64,000 nt of DNA from Phytophthora quininea (taxonomy: Eukaryota; Oomycota; Peronosporomycetes; Peronosporales; Peronosporaceae). The notes under the pieces are model-generated. The model had not been told where the DNA came from and did no database searches. It saw only the letters and a program-made list of their open reading frames with translations. The DNA is taken from assembly GCA_011947345.1 (NCBI GenBank), contig JAAVTG010000644.1, positions 1-64,000 of the forward strand, written 5' to 3'. This document shows positions 23,275 to 34,488 of the stretch, in pieces. Position 1 is the first letter of the stretch; every line of letters starts with the position of its first letter. A program made the position numbers and the translations under genes.

Positions 23275-24262
23275 TATGGCTGGGGCGACAGCGCCTTGCC
23301 CCAAGTGCAACAAGGTGCTGTCCAAGTCAAACATGGCGATGCACAAGCAGCGTTGCGGGAAGAAGAAGCCCCCAAGACGCGCAAGGCCATCAATCGCGAC
23401 GCCTACGCTCGCAACAAGGACCCTATCCTCGCCAAGCGACGCGAACAGCGTGTGTATGAGCGCTATCGGCGTCTCGAAGGTAAGGCAAATTGTCACTAAA
23501 GTGAGGTTTCTGTATTTTATTTATAATGCGTGTTATGAACTTGTAGTTGCGAGAGAAAATCTGGCAGAGCTCAAGAATAAGCCACTTAAAGTGGCCCCGA
23601 CAAAGGAAAGGGCGTGGTTCCCTGAAGATGAAAACAGCCCGTTGTACAGCGTTAGTCAAGACCCTAATCTGTATGCCCACTTTTTGGCTACTGTCCACGA
23701 CAAATGCAAGGCTAAGCATGGAAGGGGGCCTATGACGGTTGAGTTTCGAAAGTTCTACAAAGAGGCGATGTTGGTTCTTCACCCAGACAAGGTCTGTTCT
23801 CTCAAGAACAAGTTTGGGGAACGTCTGAACGACATTCAAGGCTACGCTCTGATTACTGCGAAGGCTTTCGGCGAGATCAAGAACGACCTCGAGGCAGACG
23901 TGGACGAAATCCCGGACGATGAAACTGCAGCGATGTCTGATATCAGCCTTCAGCGCGCGGAGCGAGAACTTCAGCAGCGCAGATACCAGCACGATCGAGC
24001 TAAAATGAAAGCCCAAAGGATGCAGGCCGGTCTCAGCATCAAGCGCAAAACTGTGGAGAAGTATCTCGCCTCGCGTACACTCCATCAGGAAAACTACCAG
24101 AAGCGAAAGGAAGAAGCCCAAGAGCAACGCGCCAAGGAAATCGAGAAGCTGGAGAAGATTATCGACGTCTTTGTGAGCAATGGGCCTTGTTCAACGTTTG
24201 AAGAGTTCAAGGAGACGGAGAAAGAGCGATTCAAGGCCGCCTCGCAAAAGGGTAAGCAGTAG
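23275..24262 (+). CDS. C2HC zinc finger / J-domain-like coiled-coil protein
   Basis: The first ATG in frame with the finger is at 23275. Residues ~8-27 form C-x2-C-x11-H-x3-C. About 20 codons after the finger the frame shifts near 23370 (a missing base in a C run), then reads KTRKAINRDAYARN and LAKRREQRVYERY. A GT..AG intron of 67 nt fits at 23480-23546. The second exon contains FYKEAMLVLHPDKV, the helix II + HPD signature of J domains, followed by a long charged coiled coil ending KEIEKLEK. J domains stimulate Hsp70 ATPase, but the first helix is not clear here, so chaperone function is only possible. The frame ends at 24262 right beside the Crypton; a donor-like gtaag overlaps the stop, so the 3' end may be cut. 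No close family is recognised. Confidence 0.6.
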
Positions 24263-24397
24263 GCATACAAAAAAACTAATTTGTGATGAAATCTACAAGT
24301 TTTTCATCATCGTCGTCCGCCCGTTCATTCCAAAGGACGTGTTCATACCAAATGTTATGATTTGTCGATACGAGCCAATACTTGTACGAACTTGGTG

Positions 24398-26276
24398 CTA
24401 TGTAAAGATACGAATCGTTCTACAATTGCGCCGAATATTCGGGGAGGTGCTTGGCTGGGCGAGTAGCATTGCTGCGGTCTTTACGATTTTTCTAATGAAA
24501 GAAGCGAGCATGGCAATGGACATAGTGGTTGCGGTCGCAGAAGCTTGGGCACCGGCGTAGTGGCTCATATAGTAGTCACGATAAACAGGTATCACACGCG
24601 CTTTCCAGTGCGACTTGTCTGTTTCTCCCATGGTTGTCGCAAACAGCGCGACATCATCTCCAATAAGCTTAGCAACACTGTACCAGCTACGTGAGATTCC
24701 TGCGTTGTCGCGCTCCAACTTCGTCCATTGCGATAGAGGTTTGAACAAATGTAGAGACGTGTCGGGAAGCCACCACATCAAGCTCAGATGAACCCAGTCT
24801 TGAACAGCTGGAATCTCAGGAGACCGATCATGCTGAATTGACTCTGACGGGGGTGTTTGTAGCGGAGCTGGGTCTACCGGAGGGGCATTGTCTTGTGTTG
24901 TTACACAACTACGGCTTGGAATAAGCTCCTGCATCTGTTCCTTCATCTGGACCATTAGGCTTTCGAGATGACGCAGTCGCTTCACGACAGGACCCTCCTC
25001 GATATTTCTGCTTGCCTCGTATGTAGCACTGGGACATCCATGCAAATACACCTTATCTGGAGCCAAACAGTCGGCGAGCTCACTTTCCTCGGATTGTATG
25101 GTAATGTCTAGAAGATATCGGACCAAGGTCTCTGTGGATTCCGATACGCTCCAACCGGCCCACCATTTGATCATTCTCAGGGACCAGCGTCGTGCAGGTT
25201 TTGCGTACATGAAGCGGTACTGGGCACCAGCGCGGCGAAAGGTATGAGAAGTAAACCAGCAGTTTGACCAGTGTTTCGCCACGTATCCGGGAGTCTTGTC
25301 GCCATAAGCCACCAATTCCCTCACGATGCAATTGAGGAGAGTTATGAACGTTTGTTCAGACATACTTCTCCCCCAACAGACAGCCGTGTTCTCGCAACCT
25401 GTGCCCTGCTCTTTAGCCTTGATTTTCTTCTTGCTTATCCCTGTCAGCGCAGGAAACACGAAGTCGTCATCACTCCATTCGTGACCCTTGGTGTTTGTGG
25501 CGTACTCAATCCAATTGCACAAGTGGAGGTACGCATCGATAGCTGCCTCATCTTTAGAGAGATGATGCATGTTGTAGGCTCTCCCTCGGCCACGGCAGTC
25601 TTGCGATTGTATAGCGCACATGTGCCGAATTCGATGGTTTCCGTCGGATTGATCATACTGGGGCGAATTTGACGAATTGACACATCCTTCCATTTCAAAG
25701 TGAGAACTTCGTTGATGCGACACATCCCATAGAAGGCAAAGGAGGAAACCCCTTGAGCCATACCCGACTTGCTTCGCTGAATCCACACCTTCCCGCCGGA
25801 GAATCAAGAAACGTGTGCAAAACAGTGATCATTTCTAGTGAAATCGGCACCGCTTTAGCTGGAACATATTCTGCCGCCTTTCGCTTTTTCAGTCCGCGCA
25901 TGAACTGCCGTACGAAAGGGGCACGGGCGGGGTTTCCATAGCCTTAAAGTTTGCCGGCATCGTTTTCTCGGACTGCCCACGTGTTCACGTCTGTGCCATC
26001 GCTATTTCCGTGGGAAGAGAAGAAGCTGGCCACAACCGACCTAGCCTTTTCCGCTGTTTGAAGCAAGACGGAACTGGATGCTGAAACACTCTGCAAATAC
26101 GCCACTAGCACGACAGGAAGCTCGTGATGACGCTCTTTACGCGGGTCTGGATAACGATTTTCAACGCAGAACTCTGCAAACTTCTTGAAACTTGCCTCGT
26201 AAACTGTCTGTGTGGTCTTCTTGATCACTTGGTTCGCCGTTTGCTGGCCTCCTTTCGCTAGCTCCTGAACACCCAT
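24398..26276 (-). pseudogene. Crypton-type tyrosine recombinase, degraded
   Basis: Read on the - strand. An N-terminal helical (SAM-like) part contains VYEASFKKFAEFC; an in-frame TAA follows at 25944-25946. Catalytic signatures then appear in order: R in FYGMCRINEVLTLKW (codon ~25717-25719), HxxR in TSHTFRRAG (~25233-25246), W in WWAGWS, and the nucleophile Y in LVRYLLD (codon 25115-25117). A coiled coil (RLRHLESLMVQMKEQM) and a tryptophan-rich C-terminal domain (LFKPLSQWTKLERDN) follow; the latter could be the GCR1_C-like DNA-binding domain of Cryptons. Frameshifts near 25800 and 25580-25600 break it. Cryptons move by site-specific recombination without RT or DDE chemistry. Inactive as assembled. 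Confidence 0.8.
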
Positions 26277-26342
26277 CTGATCCCAGCGCAGGAAATTCTG
26301 GAATGGCCGCGTGGCAGCTTCGGATATGTGATCATCCCTTTT

Positions 26343-26398
26343 GGTATGAACTCGTCATATAGGTATGAACTCGTCATATAGGTATGAACTCGTCATTT
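26343..26398 (+). repeat. Three tandem copies of a 19-bp repeat (ggtatgaactcgtcatata)
   Basis: Three head-to-tail copies lie just upstream of the Crypton gene, followed by looser variants (gtatgaccacgtactt, ggtatgactgcactcg). A reverse-orientation gttcatacc lies beyond the other end of the gene near 24341. They could be subterminal recombinase-binding repeats of the Crypton, or a small satellite. Confidence 0.6.
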
Positions 26399-28295
26399 CT
26401 TGTATGACCACGTACTTTCTGGTATGACTGCACTCGAGTACTTTCAAATTTTCTCTGTAGGTGAACTTAAAAAAAAGTCAACAATGAAAACTCTTTTAGG
26501 TGCTAAACTGTAATTGGTCAAATAACAGCAGAATGTTTTTCGAGAAAGAAGAAGTAGCTTCAGCGGAACCTCCATACAAATTCCAAACAAGTAGTTGTTG
26601 GTTCCTCGTACTGAAACAACGCTAAAAGGGCGCCATTAGGGTTAGGGTAGGTTTAGGTCATTTTCAATACAACTCGCAAGATGTCTGAAAAAGAGTCTTC
26701 TATTCGGATGTTGTTTCAGGAAGAGTAAGCTCTATTTACTTTTTATGATCGGGCAGGTGCTCACGTTTGAGGGGTTTGCTTTGGCAAATCTCATATCGAC
26801 AATCCGATTGAATCAGCAACCCAATCGGAAGCGGTCGGAATTAGCTGGATTTTTAATCCAATCGATCGAATTGGTCAGATGAGGCACTAGACCAATCCGA
26901 TTGTGCCGCTTTAACATCTCTAGTTGTGGCAAGGTCTCACTTTAAAATTATCATATTACCCTCATGCTGCAAGTCGTGTAAGTATCAAAAGTGTTTACAT
27001 TTCCTTCTTGACATGTATTTCTCGTCGAAGTACATGCACTAAGTAAGAAAATTCGACTGTATACACACAACATGATCTCTAGATGGATGCCACTTAAGTG
27101 AAACGTCAAACGCACCGCAGCAGATACCAAAGATTACGCAGGCGTAAGTATATGTTGAATCACCAAGTATATTTTTATCCATTGGATCAGTGTTCGGATC
27201 GCCCCCACCGCCGATGACGTTGCGGGTTACCAACGAGAGAAAGTGTTTATCTAACAGCGAACCGCAAATTCGTGTGAAGTCTGTGAAGTCGCGCAAGAAG
27301 AAGCTTATGCTGAGTGATGTTGAGTGCGATACCGCATCACTAGTGTAATTTAGAAACCTCTGTCTCTCTCTAAGCTATCAAACAGTACCTATTTGATGTA
27401 GACACTCTGCTTATTACCCGAGGTTTTATCATCTTCCCATACTCAAGAGAAATCTCGCGTGTAACATCAATACGTCGTAGCCTGTAAGTAAGTAGCATGC
27501 CTCCTTCGAGGTAAGCGTTGAAGCTATGGGTTAGCTGACCGAAGTAAAGTACAATCCTTACGCCGCCAAGAACAAACCGTTGAGCACTCTCGGCGGAAGA
27601 CAGTAATTGCGGTTTCGTCGCAAAACGGTGCACAAGTTCCGCCAGAATGAATACCTTGATTGAGAGAGACGTCAATCTGCAATGATATAACAATGCTCTC
27701 ACAACAACTATGTGAGCATCTTAGTAAGCCAGTTGTTTGTGTGTACATCGTAGGATAAGAATCCAATGTGTCGATGCTTCATGGTGTAGGATTATCCTTG
27801 ATAGATACTCTCGGATAGAATTCGTTATGGGTCGCTTTATTGGGGCATAGTGCGGGAATCGGATCATTTCAAGCAGGAAGCTAGCGCTGCTATTTTGCAA
27901 AATATGTCGGGGAAAAGGGACTTTATCTTTGCTGATGAACCAACTGCCCATGAAGCAATTGTTGCTCAGTACACGGACAATGTTATTACACACATATAGT
28001 ACTTGATGGGGATAAAAGGGATGCCTCCGCCTTCTCTGCAAGTACATGAGAGTTTTGCAATTAGAACGTCAGAGCTCCGAACGCATGCCATCTGGATCTT
28101 GATAGCTGCGGAATGGGATTAAGAGAAGCTCCGGTAATAATTATCAGCAACAGCTCAGAGTAACATCATTGTACACGACATGGTGGCAGAAATCCACTAA
28201 CAAAACGTTGTTACACATATTGTATTATATTGACGATTGAACTACAGGCCTGTCTTCTCCCAAACCGACAAGATGGTCGTAGTGCTGATCGAGTC
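26399..28295. other. Gene-poor stretch
   Basis: No supported gene. Around 26790-26910 the motif caatccgattg occurs twice among related caatcgg/ccgattg words, like the subterminal repeats of a small non-autonomous transposon, but no clean terminal repeats or target duplication were found. The frames at 27370-28047 show no recognisable motif. Confidence 0.5.
26638..26662 (+). repeat. Short interstitial telomere-like tract
   Basis: The tract tagggttagggtaggtttagg contains TTAGGG and TTTAGG units. With only two to three imperfect units it may be chance or a healed break. Confidence 0.3.
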
Positions 28296-29210
28296 CTAAG
28301 CACTTATCACCCGCGCCGCGAACTCCTTTCGTTTATCTGCTGTTGGCAGGTTTATCCTTGCTAAAAGGCGTTCTCGTAGAGGCATACTATTGTTGCTTTG
28401 CATGGCCTCAATTTCGGCTTTTAATGCCAGATTGCGTAGTCGTTGCTTGAATCGGCCCACGATCCCGACATCCAAGGGTTGTAGAATGGACGTCGTGTAC
28501 TTGGGGAGAGGGACCAACTTCGTGCCATATTCTGCCAATGCTGCTACCGAGTCATCGGAAACGTGGCATTTTAGATTGTCCAGGAAGACAACTAAATCAT
28601 TTGGCAATGCCCCCCACACACACACACACCGTTCCATAAACGCCTCATGCAACGTGATCTCGTCCATTCACGCTTTTGTTTGCACGGCATACACAGCCCC
28701 AGCAGGCGGCATCTTACACTCTTTTCCTACGCTACCCCCAGGGGTCGCCTTGAAAATGATGAGAGGCTGAAGGTTTTGTCCGCTGGTTGATACTACGAGC
28801 TGCACGGTGACGCGGTAGGAGTGGCTGCATCCGCAAACTTTAGCTGACTTGTTACGTCCTTTATCAGAGATTATGAAACCGGCAATGTCGTCAAATAAAT
28901 GCCGGTCTCGTCAGCGTTAAATATAGCTCCAGGTGGACATGCGTATCGAACTCCAGCACCGGTTCAGCAGCAAAAAGTTGCTGCTGCTCGCTTAACTGCT
29001 CAGATGACAAAATGCTTTTCATCGGAAGGCAGATGGAGAAACCACAGTGAGCTGCCGAACGCTGCACAAGCCGCTGCAAGCTTGAAAGCTTTTTTGTTAA
29101 TGATATAATGCAGTCCAATCACCAAAATCCTCACGCAAGAACGCAAGAACGCAAGAACGTGGCTAGTCTTCAGGAAGAAGTCCGCACGACGCACTCCTTC
29201 ATCCACTATA
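28296..29210 (-). pseudogene. Pogo/Tigger-like DDE transposase relic
   Basis: Read on the - strand: FNADETGIYLTT (first catalytic Asp, ~28900-28920), QPLIIFKA, then FLDNLKCH (second Asp) and TSILQPLDVGIVGRFK (third acidic position), the order of the DDE_1 family. The upstream part that should hold the HTH/CENP-B-like DNA-binding domain is only weakly visible (IINKKAFKLAAACAAFG). Stops and frameshifts break it between 28680 and 28900. The family excises and inserts DNA at TA sites. No terminal inverted repeats were identified, so the element edges are unknown. Confidence 0.7.
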
Positions 29211-29711
29211 TGACAGCGTCGCTATTCGGAAAAGATTCTTGTTGACCTTGGCCTCCTAGCGTCACCTTGCTTTTCCTGTTCTGTGCTTCGCAGGTTGCTT
29301 GGAGTTTCGATCGCTGCTTCTTCCAGCTGCGAATTGGTTGCATTGTTGTGTTACCCGATGGAAACAACACTATCACCGCTTGCTAGTTTGCGTACTACGT
29401 TGATGGGGCGTTTCTTGGTTTAGTGATATCGGCCCCTCACCAGTTAGAACGCGTTCGTGTACAGGCGACGTCGTCCGCCTGAGTTTGGTCGTGTCATTTG
29501 AAGCTTGGGCCCGGATTCGGACTCGTTCTCGTCACTGGAAGCCGATTTAGAGGCAGTGCAGCTGTCATCTTCAATGTGTCAGGCAAGCAAACGAGCAGCG
29601 AAGTCTTCATCCATTGCTGTCGGGTTCAGGAATGCCAGCAGCTCGCCAGTCATTTGAATTGCCTCACTTCTAACATTATTTTTATCTGTAATATCTATCT
29701 GTCGTAGGCTC
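29211..29711. other. Intergenic stretch before the palindrome
   Basis: No gene or repeat recognised. It contains three short direct copies of cgcaagaa near 29132-29157, just outside its left edge. The right edge is the outer boundary of the left palindrome arm (tagtttgggg, also at the far end of the right arm). Confidence 0.4.
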
Positions 29712-29950
29712 TAGTTTGGGGTGCGATCGCGAAGGACAATTTGATCAGGCACTGAGCAGATGACGCGGCTGCGAAGCAGGCAAATGCAATGCCTCAAAAT
29801 CTCGAAGCTATTACCTCGAACAAAATGTCGATCAATGTTTCCTTAAGTACAAATTTACTACACATTTCTGATAATTTTCGGTGACACAATTCCGTTATAA
29901 TTGTGACACTAGTCAATGCTGGTCGACTCCCTCCACTTTGGGCCACAACC

Positions 29951-31168
29951 ATGGGGGACCAAATTCACGAGCGGTTCGACCACACCCTCAACAAATGGTC
30001 GGTCTTCCAAACGTCCAGGCTGCGTGCGTTAGAGGATGCTCTTCGCGACGAGTCCAAGGCGGTGTTCAACAAACTCCGAGACGAAGTAAGCGCTCTCTCA
30101 ACCACCGCTACCTCGTCCAAGTCTCCACTGGACGCGATAATCGACGATTTGTTCGCTCGAAATGAAGTCTCCGAAGGTCTGGTCGGGTGGCTCCAAGAAG
30201 GCAGCGAAGGGAAACTTCAAGCTGGAAAATACGTCAAGGAACTGCATGCCGATATTGCTGCAGGCCTTGGCAATGATATTCGGACGACTGTCAACCATTT
30301 GCTGCCCATTTATATGGATGCTCTTGGAGTTCGAGACGTCCTTGTATCTGGCGCATCAACGTCCTCGAGTGGAAAAGGAAAGCCAACAAAATTCCTCGGC
30401 GAGCTGGTCAACAACTGGATGATGCCATTCCTCGAAGAGCTTCAGTCGAATACCAGTGCGAATGGCGACTTTGCACATCCATCCTTCACTCTTGACGATT
30501 CCCCGAACTCTAAAGCCAATGTGAACAGGCTGCGAGCTGCGCTGATCGCGATTTGGAACACTGGGAATTTCGCTTCCCATAACCGTGGAAAATTGACCTT
30601 CTGCCAACGTCTTGAGCTTTGTGGTGCCATTGGAGCGATGGCGGAGACGCTGCCCAAGATTGCACAGCTGAGTGAAGAATTCAAAACTTCTCGCTTTCAA
30701 AAGACCCAAGCTGTAAGTCCTGTGAAGGAAACTACTGGGGCTCCCTTTCTAACTAATTGTGACGCGGTCGGATCCCCGTCAAAGACTCCAATAACGAGCA
30801 TCCAAGGCGAAAATGAAGGGAATTCGTCCGTTAGTAGCGTGTATGTGTCGTACTACTGGACATGCTTGGTCCACTCGCCAAAGCGAGCAAAATATGCTGC
30901 TATTCTAGAGCATATGAAGCTGGTTCCCAAGGCTCGACTCTGTGCTGACTCCAAGGTTGGTCATTGCGGTGGCGTCAAGATTTGCGCTGAGTCTCATAGC
31001 AAGCTCGAGGCCATGCAATTCAATCCGGTTGCGATCACTCTCTCGTGCCCAGTGCCAGAAAAGTCTCAAAATGACTACATCCACGCGAACTTATTGTGTT
31101 TGTTCAAGCATAATGACATACTTTACGCAGTCTTTATCTTTGCACTCGGCTTGCAAGGCGCACAATAG
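29951..31168 (+). pseudogene. CCCH-type zinc-finger protein, left copy, 5' piece
   Basis: ATG at 29951 opens a long frame with an N-terminal charged helical region (RLRALEDALRDESKAVFNK), a globular middle of unknown type, and the first cysteine/histidine module (LCADSKVGHC, ICAESHSKLEA). True gene sequence stops at 31119; the next codons come from the inverted segment and run to a chance stop at 31168. CCCH fingers usually bind RNA. The rest of this copy lies at 31120-31826 (inverted) and 31827-32589. Broken in this copy. Confidence 0.8.
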
Positions 31169-31826
31169 ATGCTTGGCCTTCATAAACTCCTTTGGGGTTT
31201 TGGCTCCGTGAGCAAATGGACACAATTCTTCTAGGTGGACATCGTCATGGCGTTGCGAGCTGGGTACTGGGCATCCAAGCACCATCAGGAGAGGATTGAA
31301 CGTCAAGACTTCCACCTGGCTGTGAGCTTCGGGACAATTCTCACCCGTGCAATTTGCGCACAGTCGAGCCTTTGGCACGTTCAGCATCTGCTTCACGGCC
31401 ATATCGTATTTTTGTTGCTCTGGGGGTGTCAAAGTCTGAAGTTTGGCCGCATAACGTCGGAAGTACTGGGCCACGTCAGTCTCAGATTGGATAGCATTGG
31501 AAACACGCGGCAATGCTTCAATTGACACCGGAGAAGTCTTCAGTAAGGCTGCCAGAGTACGCTCCGGAAACAGCATGCGCTCCACTTCTCCTACGTATTC
31601 ATTCATCCCGGGCTGTCGCTTGCTGGTGTGATATTCTTTGTGAAATGCCGAACACCACCTTTTCCGCGTGCACTGCTGCCCTTCAGTACAATCAGCAACC
31701 CGAAATTTCGGGTTGAACCAGCACACCTCAGCTTCGGAATGCGCTTTCAGACAATTGTTATTCTTGCATTTCGCCATTGCCCAGGACAGCATCGTCTTGC
31801 CGTATCGCACCATACCCCCGCTCTTG
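31120..31826 (-). pseudogene. Inverted central segment of the left CCCH gene
   Basis: This 707-bp block encodes the second and third finger modules, but on the strand opposite to its flanks. In the right arm the same block is collinear with the gene. Both breakpoints are readable: ..aatgacat|acttt.. on the left and ..gctcttg|cgcact.. on the right, with no added bases and no obvious flanking repeat. This copy keeps five Gs where the right arm has four (near 45605), so the block itself preserves the unbroken frame. Confidence 0.88.
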
Positions 31827-32589
31827 CGCACTCTTTGGGGGAGTTTGTTGGTTTTGGCCGGAGTTCCGTGTCAACAAGTGCCCTCAAGGAGACGCATGCA
31901 AGCGGCAAGAACACTGCTCGTATTATCACGAGGAGCATCACTCGCAAAGAACCGTCGAAATGAACAATTTCGTGGGGAAAGCTGAACCCGCTCTTTTCGT
32001 TGAACGCGCGTATTCAGAGTTATCGAAGCTTGGAGTTCAGGCTCCGCATACGGCAACTACTTTGCCTGGAGATGACGAAGAATTGGAGAGAGCTGAAGCC
32101 GACAACGAGTGTCCGAGTGAATCACTCGACAATTCACAAACATCTACAGAGTCATTCGAAAGCATGGGTGTCGTTTCCTCGGCGGATGAAATGGAAAAGC
32201 CATCACTCTCAGCAACTCAAGTCTCTTTGGAATACTCGACAAATTGCTCGGGTCTAGTGGAGCTTCCGACTATGGAGGCTACGATGACTCCAACGGAACT
32301 GCCTCCCATTGATAATTTGAGGACCACCTCGGCCGCTTTGGTCGGAGACATGGTGAACGAGCAGCCTCCGGTCGATTCTACACCGGAAATGATGGATATT
32401 CATCCATCGTGTAGTGGTAGAAGCACATTACCGGTAACTAAACCGGAGCTGATCGCAGATGTCGTATCTGTTGTTGGAGAGACCGCTGATCAAGCACCAA
32501 GAACCCCGACACCAGATGAAAGCAGCGCGCTGAACCAGGCGAGCGATAATAGTATTGCTGTCTCCAACGCGATGGAAGCAAAGTCTTAA
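31827..32589 (+). pseudogene. CCCH-type zinc-finger protein, left copy, 3' piece
   Basis: It contains the last finger (FRVNKC, CKRQEHCSYYH) and an acidic Ser/Thr-rich tail ending at the TAA at 32587-32589. One A is missing near 31842 relative to the right arm, shifting the frame at the start of the piece. Separated from its 5' part by the inverted block, it cannot be translated as part of the original protein. Confidence 0.8.
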
Positions 32590-33280
32590 CTTGTTCACAG
32601 GAGCACCAATGTGGTCCAACCTGCTAATGCGCTGCTATCTGACCGAATATCATTGATAATTTGGTTTGACATTGCCACATGTGTTTGATATTCACGAAAA
32701 TATTCACGAACTTGGCACTCAACCCTAACAGCCATATTTCCTTACCCAAGAGCGGCGGATTTGTCATTCCAATGATAAAATCAGCACCAGCAGCAACTTT
32801 CTCCATTTCCATGCCAACACCATCCCATGTAACGAAAAGTAAAGTCCACAAGGAAATATCCAACGTAGAAATTCCACGACCAGAACGATCAGAGCACCTT
32901 GTGAGTAGCACCAAGTAGTGAAGTCGCGCTGGTGACTTGCTGGACGGTTCGTTAGAACGCTACAATATTCGCAGGCAGACACGTCACAAGCAATGCACCG
33001 CCTTCACGGTCATCAACACGCTGCTGATGATCTCGGTCTCCTGCCTGCGCGTAGAGCCCATCGCTAGAAGCCTGGGCTTCGCTAGGCACTCCGTTTTGAC
33101 GATTTCGTCGACAAAAATCGAGAAAGCTCGCCGTTGAAACACAAACGCGCACTGGCAATACTTTCCGCTGGCTTCGCATATCACAGACAGCTCCAGCTGC
33201 GTCGGCCCGGACCTCCGCAGGCTTTGGAGCTACATTCACTCACGCCAAAAGTTGCCTTTTCCTGTCTAGAAGTCCACGCT
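32590..33280. other. Intergenic region between CCCH and RWP-RK genes (left arm)
   Basis: No gene recognised. It is conserved in the right arm at about 43454-44144. It must hold the 3' end of the zinc-finger gene and the promoter of the RWP-RK gene. Confidence 0.5.
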
Positions 33281-33999
33281 ATGAGCTCCTCAAGCTCCTC
33301 GTTACCGCTCCATCTCGGCGCTTCAGGAGCTGGCAGCGTCACGTCCGACATGTCTGCAAGCTCAGCAAGCAGCAGCGACGACGACCGAGAGCCGGAGACC
33401 ACCACCGACGACGGCAACCGCGGACGACGGCCTCGTATCCACTTCAGCCTGCAACAGCTGCAGGCGGTGTATCGCTTGCCCCTCAAGATGGTCCTTTTGC
33501 CCTGACATTATCACCGCTAGACGTTTAACCTGCCAGACGAGTGAAGTTGACGATCCGAGTTGTGGAGCAGGCGGCGCAGCGTCTCGGCGTGTGCGAGGCG
33601 GCGCTCAAGCGCATCTGCAGACGCAACGGCGTCCACAAGTGGCCCTACCGGCAGTTGGCGTCGATCCGGCGACGGATCTCCGACCTCAGAGCGAGACACC
33701 ACCAGCAGCAGCAGTTGGCAGTCCAAGACAACAACAGAGAGACGACGTTCCAGAGGAGACTGCAGCAGTTGGAGCAGGAACAGCAACAGATCGTCAACTC
33801 CGTCCACCAATGTCGCCCAAACAGAGAGACAGCAACAGAGACACCAGCTGGGAGACTGGTACCGGGACAGACATTGCCGTTGTTGCTGGACGGCTGCGAG
33901 ACGCTGGAGCCACCCATGGACTTGGACCGCGTGGACAGAGACTTCCCGCTGCTCTTCCTGGCCAACGTGTGCGAGTCCCTCAAGACCAGCGACCCGTAG
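33281..33999 (+). CDS. RWP-RK domain transcription factor, left copy
   Basis: ATG at 33281. The first exon encodes a Ser-rich, acidic N-terminus (SASSASSSDDDREPE) and the start of the domain (IHFSLQQL). A 56-nt GT..AG intron fits at 33491-33546 and restores one frame: the second exon gives EQAAQRLGVCEAALKRICRR followed by KWPYRQL, the signature of RWP-RK domains (here KWPYRQ for RWPxRK). A Gln-rich coiled coil (QQLEQEQQQI) and an acidic tail end at the TAG at 33997-33999. Predicted length is about 220 aa. RWP-RK proteins bind DNA in the nucleus and are numerous in oomycetes. Both arms keep it unbroken, unlike its neighbours. Confidence 0.82.
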
Positions 34000-34488
34000 C
34001 AGCAGAGACGGACGGCACTCTAGCAGATCCTTCTCACGTATGCGTCTTATTTACGTCTCTCTTGAGAGCTTGAGTTTCGTTCATCTCCAATATGCTTGGT
34101 CGTTTTGCTGCAAGTCGAAGGTTCTTGGTTGGCTGCTCATGACTCATGACGACAGATCAAAGCTCGACGCAGAGTCTTGGCTGGTGACCAAGTAGGCAGT
34201 TCTTGTTGTTGAAGCACCGGACGTGACTGCAAGGAAGGGACCGAGCACGCTGCAGGGAAGCAGCTCTTCCATCCGGTGCCACTGAAGAAGTCGCATCCTG
34301 GTCGTGGATCCTCGATAGCACGCTATCTAAAGATAACCTTCGTCCGGATTCCCAGCAGATTTTCTCCATCCGAATGCTTGCCCACTCGGCTATGGAGATC
34401 AAGGAGTTCGACGATGACTCTCTACTAAGATCAAGTTGCATCGAAGCAGAGCAGGTCGGGGAAGCTGGACACACACTAGCAAAGTTCA
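34000..34488. other. Downstream of the RWP-RK gene, left arm
   Basis: No gene recognised. It is matched in the right arm at about 42246-42734. It ends at the 5' boundary of a LINE-derived element (ctggctaatcgc). Confidence 0.5.

Noticed and set aside
26790..26910. A small MITE built on caatccgattg repeats
   Set aside because: The motif repeats, but no matching terminal inverted repeats or target duplication could be found.
27370..28047. Overlapping - strand frames of about 80-110 codons
   Set aside because: No motif, no codon bias evident, poor start context; likely chance.
22867..28630. Shared C-run plus (CA)n tracts at 22864-22884 and 28610-28630 as a common mobile end
   Set aside because: Flanks differ entirely and lie inside unrelated relics; simple-sequence coincidence.
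33560..34195. 211-codon Ser/Thr/Trp-rich frame overlapping the RWP-RK gene
   Set aside because: It is the +1 shadow of the RWP-RK coding exon and has no family motif.
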